Below are positions 9,869 through 20,353 of a stretch of DNA of 64,000 nt, in pieces (within the stretch, counting starts at the first letter, position 1; each line of letters starts with the position of its first letter). Source of the stretch: Cycas panzhihuaensis (Eukaryota > Cycadophyta); the NCBI GenBank assembly GCA_023213395.1, contig CM041465.1, forward strand, positions 178,195,741 to 178,259,740, given 5' to 3'. Both the position numbers and the translations under genes were made by a program. Below the pieces are notes generated by a model that worked only from the letters and a program-made list of their open reading frames with translations, was not told the origin of the DNA and did not search any database.

Positions 9869-10936
9869 ATGAGCACTCAGTAGGTGCCAAGAGGCATACA
9901 TCCCCAAGTCAAGCAGACCTCCAAGCCTTACCAAAGAAAGATTTCGTGCAAAGGTCAAGGTGCCGGAAAGATTATATTTTCTCGCAACCCTATGTATTAC
10001 GACCCGAGTTGATGGACCAAATTGATGGCCCTAAAGCGAGCAATGCAAAGCCAAATTGACGCAGATATAGTCCACACGACATCGGACTACCCAAGGAGGG
10101 AGAAGTTCCATTGGGAACAAAAAGATCAGAAGTTGACTGGGAAATGTGGATGAGGGAGTTATGCCATCCTAACACCCAGATAATGTCTGGCGGAATCAGG
10201 GTAGCCGACATCATAGACAACAAATTGCAGTGGGTGGCCAAGGTAATTAATTCCAGATTTTTGTCAAAAAGGAAATATACCTACATCCAGGGAGGTATGA
10301 TGCAGGTACTCTTGAAAATTCGGGATGGAGAACGAATGAATTGGTCCGAATTTTTATCGGAACATATGAGGCAACAGTTACAGGAAATCCGGACACAACC
10401 CTTTCGCCATCCTTCATTACTTTTGGCAATTTTGTTTTACCAGTGTCCGGAAGTCCAATTGACCATAACCACTATTTCTCCTCGGGAACCAATTATTAAA
10501 CAATGGGTAGCAGAGTTCCCAGATACCACAACTAGCATGGAGGCTAAAAGGAGAATTCAAGCAAATGCGTAAGGTCCTTACCGGTTACAAAAACCCTGTG
10601 TACACCTATTCCTCACAGACAAAGCAAGTCATCCATCGACGTGGGAAGAGGAAGAAAGGAGAGGAGGAAACAAAAGAAGAGGAAGAGGCAGAAGCATCCT
10701 GGGAAGATTGGGAAGACTTCCCAAAGAAGCAGAGAGGTTGGAGAGCCCTCAAGACTCTCCTACACCGCAGACAAAGCGGGCCAATTATTCAAATGATTCA
10801 GGATATGGAGGCAGGGTACAAAGCAGAGATAGCGGCCCTTCAGGAGAAAATAAAGGAGAAGGATGCCATTATTGCTACCCTGACACAGATAAATGAGGAG
10901 ATTTTGGGAGGACCGAGGCAGCAGGAGCCGCCTTGA
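9869..10936 (+). pseudogene. Additional ORF (aORF) downstream of integrase, Gypsy-1
   Basis: About 355 codons, broken by a few frameshifts. The start at 9869 is chosen because Gypsy-3 has an ATG at the same place (MSTVRVAKRHT, 55123). Middle section: KRSEVDWEMWMRELCHPNTQ, SGGIRVADIIDNKLQWVAKV, YIQGGMMQVLLKIRDGERMNW, HPSLLLAILFYQ. C-terminal section: a Lys/Glu-rich stretch, WEDWEDFP, then a coiled coil (IIQMIQDMEAGYKAEIAALQ, EKIKEKDAIIATLTQINEEI). No signal peptide or membrane segment is visible, so it is not a classical env. The middle faintly resembles the 'putative plant transposon protein' domain of Athila-type elements (from memory). The homologue in diverged Gypsy-2 (15937-17013) has the same length and order. 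Confidence 0.75.
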
Positions 10937-11026
10937 GACAGAGTGGGGGAGGGACACCCCAAAATTTTGATTTTCGGAGTTTTGTTAAGCAAGGATGCTC
11001 AAACCCATAATCATGACCCGGATAGA
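10937..11026 (+). promoter_or_regulatory. Gypsy-1 region before 3' LTR, displaced purine tract
   Basis: The only clear purine run, GAGTGGGGGAGGGA (10941-10954), lies about 70 bp before the LTR. The bases touching the LTR (CCGGATAGA) are not purine-only but are conserved in Gypsy-3, with a related form in Gypsy-2. A polypurine tract normally abuts the 3' LTR. Confidence 0.45.
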
Positions 11027-11844
11027 TGTTGGCATTAAAATTGACTCAATGGTCAGGTGAGGACCGAGGTAGGTCGAGAACCCGAGTTGTGCGGTATGGA
11101 CCGTGCGGAGGTACGCACGAGGCAAAACGCGTAAAAACGAGCGTTCGGCACGTATGACAAAAGCGCACTGAACGCACGCATGAGGAATGTACCCATGCGT
11201 AATCGGAATCAAACGGCGGCGGACGCATGACCTGTGGGACCTGAAGACCGGGAGGTGCGACGACGCATGCACGCACGGACCCAAAGGAATAATTAATTAA
11301 GAACAAACAAAGTGATTAAGTGAAGAGGTGCGCGTAATTGAAGAGGTACGCATGATTGAAGGGGTACGGTTATGACAGACAGTCATAACCCTTCAGCCAA
11401 AAGGTACCAACAGGAGTACTTAAGGAGGTACGCATGATTCACCTGGAGGGTGAGAGCCGGATATCAAGGGTACGCAAGAGTACAGGAGACAGTACGCATG
11501 ACAGCCGATTGGAGCATGGATATGTGATAAGTACCATCCGGCTACGCATATGTACAAAAGGATCAGATGTCACGGAATGCTCAGGAATGCATTCCAGCCC
11601 TTGTGTAATTGAACTGTTGAATTAATAAAAGAAAGAGTTACGTGGAAATTGGTGTATTCTTGGTGTGTGATGATGATTTGCTGAAGTATGTATTGATTGC
11701 ATCATTGTACCATTCTGTGAATTTTATATGGAATGTATGTGGAATGTATAACCATGTTGACAGTGTCCTAAAACTAGACTACAGCGCTGTGTAACCTTGA
11801 CAAGTGCACCGATTCCACAAGGGCGTGGAATCTATAAGTCAACA
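11027..11844 (+). repeat. Gypsy-1 3' LTR
   Basis: 818 bp, TGTTGGCATT...GTCAACA, followed by the TSD TGGAC (11845-11849). Same layout as the 5' LTR, including the GTACGCAT words and the terminal GATTCCAC/GTGGAATC inverted repeat. Confidence 0.93.
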
Positions 11845-11849
11845 TGGAC

Positions 11850-12640
11850 TTCCAAAGATCTATGGAACAAAATGTCTTTGTGAAGCGTGCATTATGGGAA
11901 CTCAGCATCGCTTGCCTTTCCTTAAAGGCAAAGCGTGGCGTGCATCACATCCTCTGCAGTTGGTACATTCGGATTTGTGCGGACCTATGACCACATCATC
12001 TTTTGGAGGAGCTTTGTATTACATCTCCTTCATTGATGACTTTTCTCACAAAGTCTGGGTCTATTTCATCAAACACAAATCTGAAGCATTTTCCAAGTTC
12101 AAAGAATTCAAGCTTGAAGTGGAAAATGAGTCTGGTTACTCAATCAAAACATTCAGATGTACAATGGAGGTGAATTTACATCAAATGAATTCACACAATC
12201 GCAAGGATAACGGCATTCGGAGACAACTAACTATACCTCACACTCCTCAACAAAACGGAGTCTCCGATCGAATGAATAGAACTTTGGCCAATAAAGCCAA
12301 AGCTATGATGCATGCACAAGGACTCACTCGAGCCATCGTGTGTAAGCATTTCACATAATCACAGTATGTGGCCAATCGCAGTCCTACTACAGCAGTCACC
12401 AACATGACACCCGAGGAGGCATGGTCTGGCAAGAAGCCTACTGTCAGCCATTTCAGGACTTTTGGGTGCACTGCTTATATGCACATTCCCGATCAGCAAA
12501 GAAAGAAATTAGACAAGCATAGTCTGAAATGCATCTTTGTAGGTTATGCCATTCACAGCAAAGCCTACAAGTTGTATGATCCTATAGGGAAGAAAATGCA
12601 TCTCTCAAGAGATGTCATCTTTGCTGAAGAAGATCACAAG
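11850..12640 (+). pseudogene. pol: Copia-1 pol part 2: integrase
   Basis: Continues the frame interrupted at 1471: KCLCEACIMGTQHRLPF, then H-S-D-L-C-G-P-M (about 11970), YYISFIDDFSHKVWVYF (about 12016-12070) and R-R-Q-L-T-I-P-H-T-P-Q-Q-N-G-V, the core region around the catalytic Glu. The frame ends at a TAA (12356-12358) and is re-entered at about 12368 (ANRSPTTAVTNMTPEEAW, then KCIFVGYAIHSKAYKLYDP). Compared with Copia-5, the LDNGGEF segment carrying the second Asp is scrambled here (about 12155-12185). It would insert the cDNA but is inactive. Confidence 0.88.
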
Positions 12641-14460
12641 GAGGTGCAAACAACATCCATGCAACCTCCCGTTGACAAAGGCAAGAAGATTGTTGAGGCC
12701 TTCCTTCCCTCTCAATCCTCTACACCATGTTCATCATCTGCACGAGCTGGACCATCTACTTCAACTGAATTTGCTCCGCTTGATCCAAGCACATCTTCTG
12801 TTGACCAACCACTTACACCAGAAGATCTTGAGGGTCAAGTAACTTCAATTCATAAGTTACCCAAATGGTGCACACAAACAGTTCAGGACGGCCATATCAT
12901 TGAAGGAAAATGTCCATCAAAATATCGACAGCAGACCAATTATGCACTTATGGCTGAAGTGCTTTGTGTTGATGAGCCTTCCACTTTTGAGGAGGCTTCT
13001 AAAAATGATAATTGGAAGGCTGCCATGGATGAAGAAATCCATTCTATTGAAAAGAATAGAACTTGGAATTTGGTGGAATTGCCTAAACACAAACAGGCAA
13101 TCAGTTGCAAATGGGTCTACAAGACCAAATTCCATTTTGATGGTTCACTTAAAAGGCAAAAGGCCCGCCTTGTGGCAAAAGGATTTAAACAAAAAGAAGG
13201 CATAGACTATGAGGAAACTTTTGCATCAGTGGCGAACATGAACACCATCAGACTCATCTTGACCTTAGCTGTTGAATGCAAATGGCCTGTTTATTAGATG
13301 GACATGAAGAGCACCTTTCTTAATGGCGATTTTCAGGAGGAGGTATATTTGGAGCTACCTCCCGGCTACAAAGTACAAGGCAAGGAGCATCTTGTATATC
13401 GCCTGAAAAAGGCGTTATATGGCTTGAAGCAAGCTCCAAGGGCATGGTACTCGAAGATCGATGACTACTTCTTGAGACATGGGTTTCATTGATCTACTTG
13501 GATCCTAATCAGTATATAAAAATGAAACGAACCATGTAATTTTTGTTGCCTTGTATGTAGATGACTTAGTGATCACTGGTAGTGACACTAAGATGATTCA
13601 TATTCTCCAAGATGACTTAAAGAGAAGTTTTGAGATGACAGATCTTGGACTTCTCCATTATTTTTTAGGCTTTGAGATATGGCAACAGCCAGGCTATATA
13701 TTCATCTCCCAAGCGAAATATTCTTGGTACATTTTGCAGCGGTTCATGATGCACGACTGCAAATCAACGCGTACACCTATGGAGAATGGATCTAAGCTTA
13801 CTCTCAATAAGGAAGCTGCACCAGCAAATCCCACACTTTACTGGCAGTTGATTGGGAGTCTCATTTATCTCACCAACACTCGACCGGATATTTCATTTGC
13901 TGTTGGGATTTGCTCACGTTACATGTCTCAACCCAATCGATACCTTTGGAATGCAAACGCATACTTAAGTACATCAAAGGCACATTGCAGCATGGCCTTG
14001 AGTATGCACATAATGAGAACGTCACTCTGGAAGGGTTCTCAGATTCTGATTGGGCAGGTTGCCAAGATAGCAGAAGATCAACCTCGGGATACTGTTTTTC
14101 CCTTAGTTCAGCAGTTGTTTCGTGGAGTTGCAAGAAGCAACCCAATGTTACTTTGTCCTCCACCGAAGCATAGTACAAAGCTGCAGTCAGTGCAGTTTGT
14201 GAGGCTATCCGCCACGATGCATTCTTGGGGAACTTGGACTTAAGCAGGGTCACCCCACCAGGATACATTGCGACAATCAAAGTGTGCTCAAGTTAGCTAA
14301 GAATCCAGTCTTTCATGCGCGGACAAACACATCGAGGTTCACCATCACTTCATCAGAGAACATGTTCAGAATGGTGAGATCAACCTCCAGTACAGAGCAA
14401 CAGAGGAGCACATAATGACATCTTTACCAAGCCTCTTGGTAGAGAAAAGTTTGTAAAATT
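12641..14460 (+). pseudogene. pol: Copia-1 reverse transcriptase and RNase H
   Basis: Ser/Thr/Pro-rich connector to about 12850, then the RT N-terminus ([49 protein letters not shown]). A TAG at 13296-13298 precedes [21 protein letters not shown] damaged stretch follows (13492-13550), then the catalytic Y-V-D-D-L-V-I-T-G (13554-13580). The RNase H part appears after another frameshift near 13950: FSDSDWAGCQDSRRSTSGYC (about 14037-14096) and CKKQPNVTLSSTEA. A further break occurs at about 14200, and the frame runs to the C-terminal FTKPLG region near 14430. Confidence 0.9.
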
Positions 14461-14494
14461 CGGAGATGGTCTTGGTGTCCGACTTAACATTGTA

Positions 14495-14504
14495 AATGAA
14501 GGGG
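14495..14504 (+). promoter_or_regulatory. Copia-1 polypurine tract
   Basis: AATGAAGGGG immediately before the 3' LTR TG; it would prime plus-strand synthesis. Confidence 0.7.
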
Positions 14505-14584
14505 TGTTAAACCTTATGTTTACATGTTAAGATAATGTATTTTTATTTTCATGTAATATGTGTACTTTTTACTTTAGGGGTGAC

Positions 14585-14602
14585 TTATCACTTAAGTGAT
14601 AA
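14585..14602. promoter_or_regulatory. 18-bp perfect palindrome in Copia LTR
   Basis: TTATCACTTAAGTGATAA. The same palindrome is in the Copia-5 5' LTR at 38556-38573 and, with a mismatch, in its 3' LTR near 45638. It lies upstream of the TATA box. Confidence 0.6.
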
Positions 14603-14724
14603 AGTGCACACCCACATTCTTTCTAGTGACACAACGTTGTCACTAAAGGGTCAAATGGACCCTCATGCAATTTTGCTCACATGAGAGCCCAAAAGGACAC
14701 ATGTCCAACATGCAAGGCATGTAT

Positions 14725-14756
14725 CTTGGATGTTTGACACTCGTCAAACATCCAAG
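14725..14756. promoter_or_regulatory. Perfect 14-bp inverted repeat in Copia LTR
   Basis: CTTGGATGTTTGAC, loop ACTC, GTCAAACATCCAAG, about 25 bp upstream of the TATA box. Copia-5 carries diverged versions. Confidence 0.6.
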
Positions 14757-14779
14757 GCCCTAGGTCTCTCGTCTCACTC

Positions 14780-14786
14780 TATATAA
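14780..14786 (+). promoter_or_regulatory. Copia-1 LTR TATA box
   Basis: TATATAA within CTCTATATAATGAG, followed by a CT-rich stretch; position and conservation in Copia-5 support a core promoter. Confidence 0.6.
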
Positions 14787-15057
14787 TGAGACCTCTTCTC
14801 ATTGTCTCATAAGAGAGTTGGAGCTGTATTGTTATGCTGTCAGTTTGCTAATCAAATTGTTCATTCTTTGGAGGTTGGACCAATTCCAACTCCACATATT
14901 GGGTATCATTTTCTCTTGCTCCTTCATTCATGTTTTGTCTCTTTGCTTTCTCTTTACCTTGAGATTATTATACTTGTTTGTATTTCTGCAACTAGAACTA
15001 GAGTGATCCTAGTTTCTAGATCTTAGGACTGTTGAGGCCATCTAGCCTCTTTTCACA

Positions 15058-15117
15058 TGCTTCTGGTTGGGGCATATAGACTTCTTCTTGAAGATCTCTG
15101 TTTAGAAAGGCACTCTT
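15058..15117 (-). pseudogene. Copia RT sliver (Copia-0)
   Basis: The minus strand reads K-S-A-F-L-N-R-D-L-Q-E-E-V-Y-M-P-Q-P-E-A, the Copia RT block that normally follows D-V. It is cut on the left by the Copia-1 LTR end and on the right by the Gypsy-2 LTR end at 15118. It shows that both later elements landed in the same older Copia RT. Only about 20 residues survive, and the rest of the host element is not securely identified. Confidence 0.75.
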
Positions 15118-15830
15118 TGTTGACTTCAAATCTGCGTCCACTGGAAGATTTTCACTCGTCAAGGGTTTCCACTGTAGTCTACGGTGTGTGCACATGGTCA
15201 ACATACATATTTTTCATTAATTATGGCACATAAGTCCACAATTATACTCATACACATAGAATCACCATGCATTTCTTAGTAAGTACACATGATGTCCACG
15301 TAACTCTGTAATATTATTAGATAATAGTCAATGTTTACATCAGATATAGTTTGTACATCTCTGACTAGTCATTCGTACCAAATTAGGTACCAATCAGATC
15401 ACTTGCTTGGCTCTCACGTCCATTCCCATTTGCGGATGTGTTTAAATACTACTTACGTCCTTGTTGTGGAACGATTGCAACTAACAATTGCAACCGTCTA
15501 CTTTCCTTAACGGACATCCCTTCATTCAAAATAATCTATACTTGCTAGTCTTTAATTCATCCTCTAATCAATATGGTTGGTCTGCGTGTCTCATCCATTC
15601 CATACCTGTTCCCTGGTTGTGCATCATTCGTTCCTTTCTCTGTCTACTACGTCCCTGTTGTACAATGTTCGTTCTTGTAGTGGAATGGTCTTGTTTGTTG
15701 TCTCTTGTTCGTCTGTTCTCTCTTCTGGATGTATGCGGAATGATTGCCCTACAAAATACCTATTGTTTTGCCTAGTTTTCATCATACATTACTCCTTACA
15801 GATGCACAAGTGTCAATTATAGCCTCAACA
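15118..15830 (-). repeat. Gypsy-2 3' LTR
   Basis: 713 bp between TGTTGACTTC (15118, reverse of the LTR end, like the Gypsy-1 end) and CCTCAACA (reverse of TGTTGAGG). The bases outside the upper end, TCTAT, match those outside the Gypsy-1/3 LTRs. It contains many GGAATG/CATTCC and GTTCC words (15440-15740). Confidence 0.75.
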
Positions 15831-15936
15831 TCTATTTGGGGTCAACAAAAAGGGTTGAGCATCCGTGCTTAATTCCAAATTTCAAAATTTTTTATTTTCT
15901 CTTCCTCTTCCTCCCTTTTTGAGTTTAGGGATGCTC
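15831..15936 (-). promoter_or_regulatory. Gypsy-2 region before 3' LTR with displaced purine tract
   Basis: The minus strand shows a strong purine run at about 15886-15925, over 55 bp from the LTR boundary. The GGATGCTCAACCC word between run and LTR is shared with Gypsy-1/3 (GGATGCTCAAACCC). Confidence 0.45.
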
Positions 15937-17013
15937 CTACAATCCTAACTCCTTCGGTGGCTCGGTAGCTTGAAGTATATCTTCATTTATTTGTGTCAAG
16001 GTAGCTATTATAGCATCTTTCTCTTTAATCCTTTCTTGTAGCTCCAAGGTTTGTGCCTTGTACCCTTGCTCTAATTCTTGTAATAATTGAATTATTTATG
16101 TAACCTTTTCAATTATGGGTGATTGAGAAGAAACTTCCCTTAGTTCTATAATTGTGGGGAGTGAGGGTTCCATCTCCCATTCCTATGGTACTTCTTCTGT
16201 TCCTTGCTGTCCTCTACCCCTTTTGGTGCCTCTTCTGGTTACTTGCTTATGACGTAGTTGAAAGGGGGTTTCGGGTTTATGTTGTATCCATTTTAACATT
16301 TTAGTCATCTCTATTTTGACATGTTGCTTCACTCTTGGATCCTAAGTACTGTTAGGCATAATATTTACCCATTTCCTTATCATGGGTTCCCCAGGTTGGA
16401 TAGGTAAGGAAGGGGGATGAATATCTAGACATTGCTGAAATAATAATGCCAATAATAGTGACGGTTGTTTGAATGGATGAGTGTGAAGCTCCTCAAACTG
16501 TTGTTGCATACTATTTGCTAGGAATTCACCCAGTTCATTTTTACTCCATCCCGTAATGCTAGAAGTAAAGGCATTAACCCTCCAGGAATGTATGTCTGTT
16601 TCTGTTATGATAAAAACTTAGACACTAGAATTTTGGCAGCCCACTGTAGTTGTCTGTCCATGATATCTACAGTTCTTATGCCGCCGGAGTAAACTTGAGT
16701 ATCTGGAGCACATAATTCCCTTGTCCATATCTCTTGGTCTACTTCGGATCCTTTTATTGCCATAGGGGTTTCACCTTCTTTGGATAGACCTATAATTTCA
16801 TGGATAGTTGCTGCAGTTACTTACTGTCTCCCTATTACTTTTAATAGCTACAATTATTTGCTCCATGACTTCAAGCTCCTCGTATAGCGGAGGCATTATG
16901 AAAGAATCCTCCCATCCTGCCTATTTGATACTTCTCTTAAAATCAGCTAGTAATTCTTCAAATTCTCCTTGAAGCTTTGGCAAATAAGTCTCTTGAATTC
17001 CTGCAATCCTCAT
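15937..17013 (-). pseudogene. aORF of Gypsy-2
   Basis: About 359 codons from MRIAGIQETYLPKLQ (17013) to a stop at 15937, with some stops and shifts. Visible blocks: EFEELLADFKRS, PPLYEELEVMEQIIVAI, then SEVDQEIWTRELCAPDTQ, YSGGIRTVDIMDRQLQWAAK, TYIPGGLMPLLLALRDGVKM, and a C-terminal coiled coil (LLQELEQGYKAQTLELQERI, KEKDAIIATLTQINEDI). Block order and total length match Gypsy-1, while nucleotides have diverged strongly. The coiled coil is the best conserved part. No membrane segment is seen. The N-terminal 60 residues are hard to align with Gypsy-1. Function is unknown. Confidence 0.75.
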
Positions 17014-17680
17014 TCTATGGCCAGAGGGGAATGTATGAAAAAAAAGTAGATTTAATAGTAGAATTTTGTAAGGGACTTACACCTTTTGTTCAAACGTGCG
17101 TTCCTTGGTTTGGGCGGCTGTAAGTATTCCTACTTGCTCAAATGTCCCTCGTTCCGGATGGTTACATCAACTATTTTTTCTAGAGGACTTTCTTGCTCTG
17201 TTTCCTTTATGCGTTCAATTGTCGGAATGGTTCTAGGATTCTGGTTCTCATAATTTCTCTTTTTTCATCCGTTCCGGCCGCATTCTTGTTTGGGAACGCA
17301 TACGGTTTATCAATAGTTAATTCCATTCCCTTTTTGGAATGGTTATGATTTCTGGGTAGTTTTGTCCTTTTCCATTCCCTGTTAGGAACATATCATATTT
17401 TGTTGACTGCTTTTGTTCTACTCCCATTCCAATTTTGGGATGCAACGTATAATTTCATTTGGCTTTTGTCTAGATGTATAATTTTGCAAGTTACGATTAG
17501 TTTTTCTTTGTTTTTTATTTTTTTTGTAAGGATTTTTGTATTTATGCACTGGTGTGGAGTCCTTGTTCCGGTACTAGGACAACTTTGGTTGTTTGCAACT
17601 TTAGGCAACAGGTATTATACATCCAGTTGACTCTTACTGGAAGGGTATTCTCTAGTGGTGGTATTTTTTTAATCAACTGC
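17014..17680 (-). repeat. Motif-rich spacer between integrase and aORF (Gypsy-2)
   Basis: No coding frame recognised. It contains repeated GGAATG, CATTCC and GTTCC words, some as short inverted pairs (CATTCCCTTTTTGGAATG near 17325, GTTCCGGCCGCATTC near 17272). The same words are frequent in the Gypsy-2 LTR. Confidence 0.55.
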
Positions 17681-18830
17681 TGTTAACTAGGGTGGGTAGT
17701 CTATAACCATTCACTTCCTATAATTGAACTAATCCGTTAGGATAGATTTTTGCTACTCGGTAAGGTCTTAACCATCGTGGTTTTAGCTTCCCAGGATGGG
17801 TGTGGAATTTGCTATCGTATAATAGGACTTGTTCTCCTTCTTCAAATTGAGGGCATCTAAGGTGACAATCGTGCCATGCCCTCTGTCTCGTTTTCTCAAT
17901 TTCTTACATCCATTCTGATTTTTGTCTATCCTCGTCTAGTTGAATCAATTGCCATGATCTTTCTCATAAAGATTCGGTGTCATCTAACTGACAAGCCAAG
18001 GCAATTCTCAAACTAGGAATCTGAAACTCAATAGGGAGTATGGCTTCTATCCTATACACCAACTTAAATGGGGTATGTCCCATGGCTTGTTTGTATGTTG
18101 TGCGAAATGCGCATAGGACATAAGGTAGTTTCTCTGCCCAATCTAATCTACCAATGTCGCAAACTTTCTGTAAACAATTTTCCAAAATCTTATTGGAACT
18201 TTCTGCTCGTCCATTTGCACGAGGGTAATAAGGTATGGATTTATGATAAGCAATTAGGAATGTCTCTATTAATTCTTTAATCACTTTGTTGAGAAAGTAG
18301 GCTTCTTGGTCACTAATCAATTCGATAGGGCACCTGAACCTTGTGATGATAACCTTGTAGAGAAATCAAGTTGTACTGGTTACATCTACCTTATGTAATG
18401 GTCTAGCTTCCACCCATTTCGTGGCATAGTCTGTGGCTACCAAAATATAGTGGGCTTGTGTTCTTGTTGTTTCTAGCTTAATGGGTCCAATAAAATCTAG
18501 ACCTCATTTCTTAAAGGGTACTAGAGGAAGGATTGGTGTCAAGGGGTTGAAGTTCCTTTGGTTGGGTTTCCCTACTCATTGGCAATGGTCGCATTTCCTT
18601 ACCCAATCTTTCACGTCTTCGAAAAGGGTCGGCCACCAGAATCAAGTTGTTAAGATTTTCCTTTGTATGTTTTTTGATCTAGCATGCCCCCCTGCAATTC
18701 CTTCATGCACTTTAGATATCACTTGTTCCACCTCATGAGGGTGAATGCATTGTTGTAAAATATCGTCTGGCCCTAGTCGGTATAATTCTCCTCCGATTAG
18801 TTGGTAGGGTTCTGCTTTTCTCACTAAGTT
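17681..18830 (-). pseudogene. pol: Gypsy-2 integrase
   Basis: Reading on the minus strand: the zinc-binding N-terminus YRLGPDDILQQCIHPHEVEQ and KVHEGIAGGHA (18642-18824); a damaged core start (about 18330-18500); the core I-S-D-Q-E-A-Y-F-L-N and YYPRANGRAESSNKILENCL (17964-18320) continuing to KLPYVLCAFRTTYKQAMGHT; and a C-terminal GPY-like block near 17700-17830 (KLKPRWLRPYRVAKIYPNG). DQGAH has become DQEAY. No chromodomain is visible. Confidence 0.85.
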
Positions 18831-18989
18831 CTACTTCTAGGTTTTATTCATGGTTAGAGGGCCTTGCCCTGTGACTCAGAATTCGATTATATCCTGATAC
18901 CACTCTACATGAATTGATTTGATATTGAAAAATGCTGCATCCGAGAAGTCATCCAAAACACCTATATCTTTCTCTCCATTATGGATTCT

Positions 18990-19345
18990 AGAAAGTTAAT
19001 TGAGGATAATATGTGCTTTCCCTAGTTTTACTATAATCAGGAAAGTGAATTCTTGAAACAACATAAGTCAGCGACTGATACAGCCTCTTAACAGTGGTTT
19101 GTTGACCAAGTACATGAGTGCTCGATGATCGACATAGAATATAAAAGGATTCACTAATAAGTAATGACGAAATTTTTGTAGGGCATATACTATTCTAAGT
19201 CCTTCTCTTACTGTTGTCGCATAGTTTTGTTCAACTTTGGTTAGTTTTTGGTTGGCAAAGTATATGGGCCTATCCACATTGCTTTAGCTAGGTTGAGTTC
19301 AAACACAACCAATCACATATTGGGAGTCATCAACATGCACATGGA
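18990..19345 (-). pseudogene. pol: Gypsy-2 RNase H
   Basis: Minus strand: H-V-H-V-D-D-S-Q-Y-V-I-G-C-V (about 19299-19345), PIYFANQKLTKVEQNYATT, REGLRIVYALQKFRHYLLVN, F-Y-V-D-H-R-A-L-M-Y-L (19068-19277). EREA has become VREG, losing a conserved acidic residue, and a stop separates the two halves. Confidence 0.83.
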
Positions 19346-20353
19346 ATATCTTATTCCAATCAGGGAAACGTAGTACAGGAGCTGATGCTATTGCATGTTT
19401 CAAGGTTTCAAAAGCTTTTTGTTGTTCTAGCCCCCATTGCCAGTCTATTTCTTTCTTCAAGAGATATTCTAATGGCCCTACTATTTGGGCATATCCCTTC
19501 ACGAACTTGCGGTAATATCCGGTTAACCCTAAAAATCCCTTCACTTGCCTCTAGCTCTGAGGTTGAGGGAAGTGTAGGATGGTTGCCACCTTTGTGGGGT
19601 CCATCATCAATCCATCTTTACTCATCACATGTCCTAGAAGATTGTCAAAGGGTACCAAAAAAGTACATTTTTCTATATTTAAATATAATTTATTTTCCTT
19701 GCAAGTCTATAGCATTGTTCTCAAATTTTCTATATGGTTTTTCATTATACCATATAAAGTCTAATCGTCTAGGAACATGGTGACCGTTTCTCTTAACAAT
19801 TTTTTGAATATGTTCAACACGATTCTTTGGAAGGTTGTTGGGGCGTAAGTCCAAACGACATGACTCGATATGCTTAAATTCCCCATTCGGTCACAAAGGT
19901 GGTTTTATGTTGATCTTCAGGTGTAGTGCTCACTTGGTTATACCCACTAAATCTGTCTCTGAAGGAATAAACTTCTTTTCCTCCTACGATCTCTAGAATG
20001 TCTTTTATGAAGGGAATTGGGAAGGGATCTTTTTTTGTGACTTTATTGAGTTGTCGATAGTCTACACACACTCAAATTTTCTCACTTTTCTTGGGTACTA
20101 CCATGATGGCACTTACCTAATCACTATATTCGATCTTGTGTATGTAGCCTACCTCGAGCATCTTGTCCAACTCTGCTTTAACTTTTTCCTTGTATCGTGG
20201 GTTTATTCTATATGGCCTTTGTTTAACTGGTTTTGCCCCTTCAACCAAATCAATATGGTGCATCCCAATCTTGGGTGGGATTCCCTTGAGATCTTTGTAC
20301 GACCAGATAAAGACATCTCGATATTTCTCAAATAATGCTTGAGCTTCCGCCAC
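19346..20353 (-). pseudogene. pol: Gypsy-2 reverse transcriptase
   Basis: Minus strand: FEKYRDVFIWSYKDLKGIPP (near 20300), HHIDLVEGAKPVKQRPYRIN, K-I-R-V-C-V-D-Y-R-Q-L-N-K-V-T-K-K (about 20020-20071), E-V-Y-S-F-R-D-R-F-S-G-Y-N-Q-V, the catalytic F-L-D-D at 19764-19775, and GFLGLTGYYRKFVKGYAQIV (19480-19540). The best preserved Gypsy RT of the window, with a few stops. Confidence 0.88.

Larger units (their letters stand above)
1472..11844 (+). mobile_element. Gypsy-1, full-length Ty3/Gypsy element
   Basis: 10.4 kb, flanked by TGGAC duplications and bounded by LTRs of 822 and 818 bp that begin TGTTGGCATTAAAATTGAC and end GTCAACA. Order is gag (tandem zinc knuckles), protease, a second Gag-like ORF, RT, RNase H, integrase without a visible chromodomain, a motif-rich spacer, and an additional ORF with a coiled coil. 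The RT active site is F-L-D-D and the protease D-G-G-A; together with the missing chromodomain this suggests the non-chromoviral Tat/Athila side of Gypsy (inference). Gypsy-3 is a second copy of the same family. Most genes are frameshifted. Confidence 0.93.
1..15057 (+). mobile_element. Copia-1, Ty1/Copia LTR retrotransposon, 5' truncated by window, split by Gypsy-1
   Basis: Order is gag, protease, GAG-pre-integrase, integrase, RT, RNase H, 3' LTR, which is the Copia order. The pol frame stops at 1471 in the GAG-pre-integrase region and resumes at 11850 after a complete Gypsy element; the 5-bp duplication TGGAC (1467-1471 and 11845-11849) marks that insertion. The 5' LTR lies left of the window. 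The closest relative in the window is Copia-5 (38484-46097), alignable along gag, pol and LTR. Stops and frameshifts show it is dead. Confidence 0.9.
14505..15057 (+). repeat. Copia-1 3' LTR
   Basis: About 553 bp, starting TGTTAAACCTTATG and aligning with the Copia-5 LTRs to the end (...CCTCTTTTCACA, where Copia-5 ends TTTTCAACA). The right flank is a minus-strand Copia RT sliver; the left partner is outside the window, so no TSD can be checked. Confidence 0.85.

Noticed and set aside
9869-10936. aORF as a retroviral envelope gene
   Set aside because: Position fits, but there is no signal peptide, membrane segment or fusion-like region; the C-terminus is acidic and coiled coil.
13551-14243. 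Long plus-strand ORF in Copia-1 read as one 230-residue protein
   Set aside because: The second half, from about 13950, is out of frame with RNase H; the true reading is in the 13910-14173 frame.
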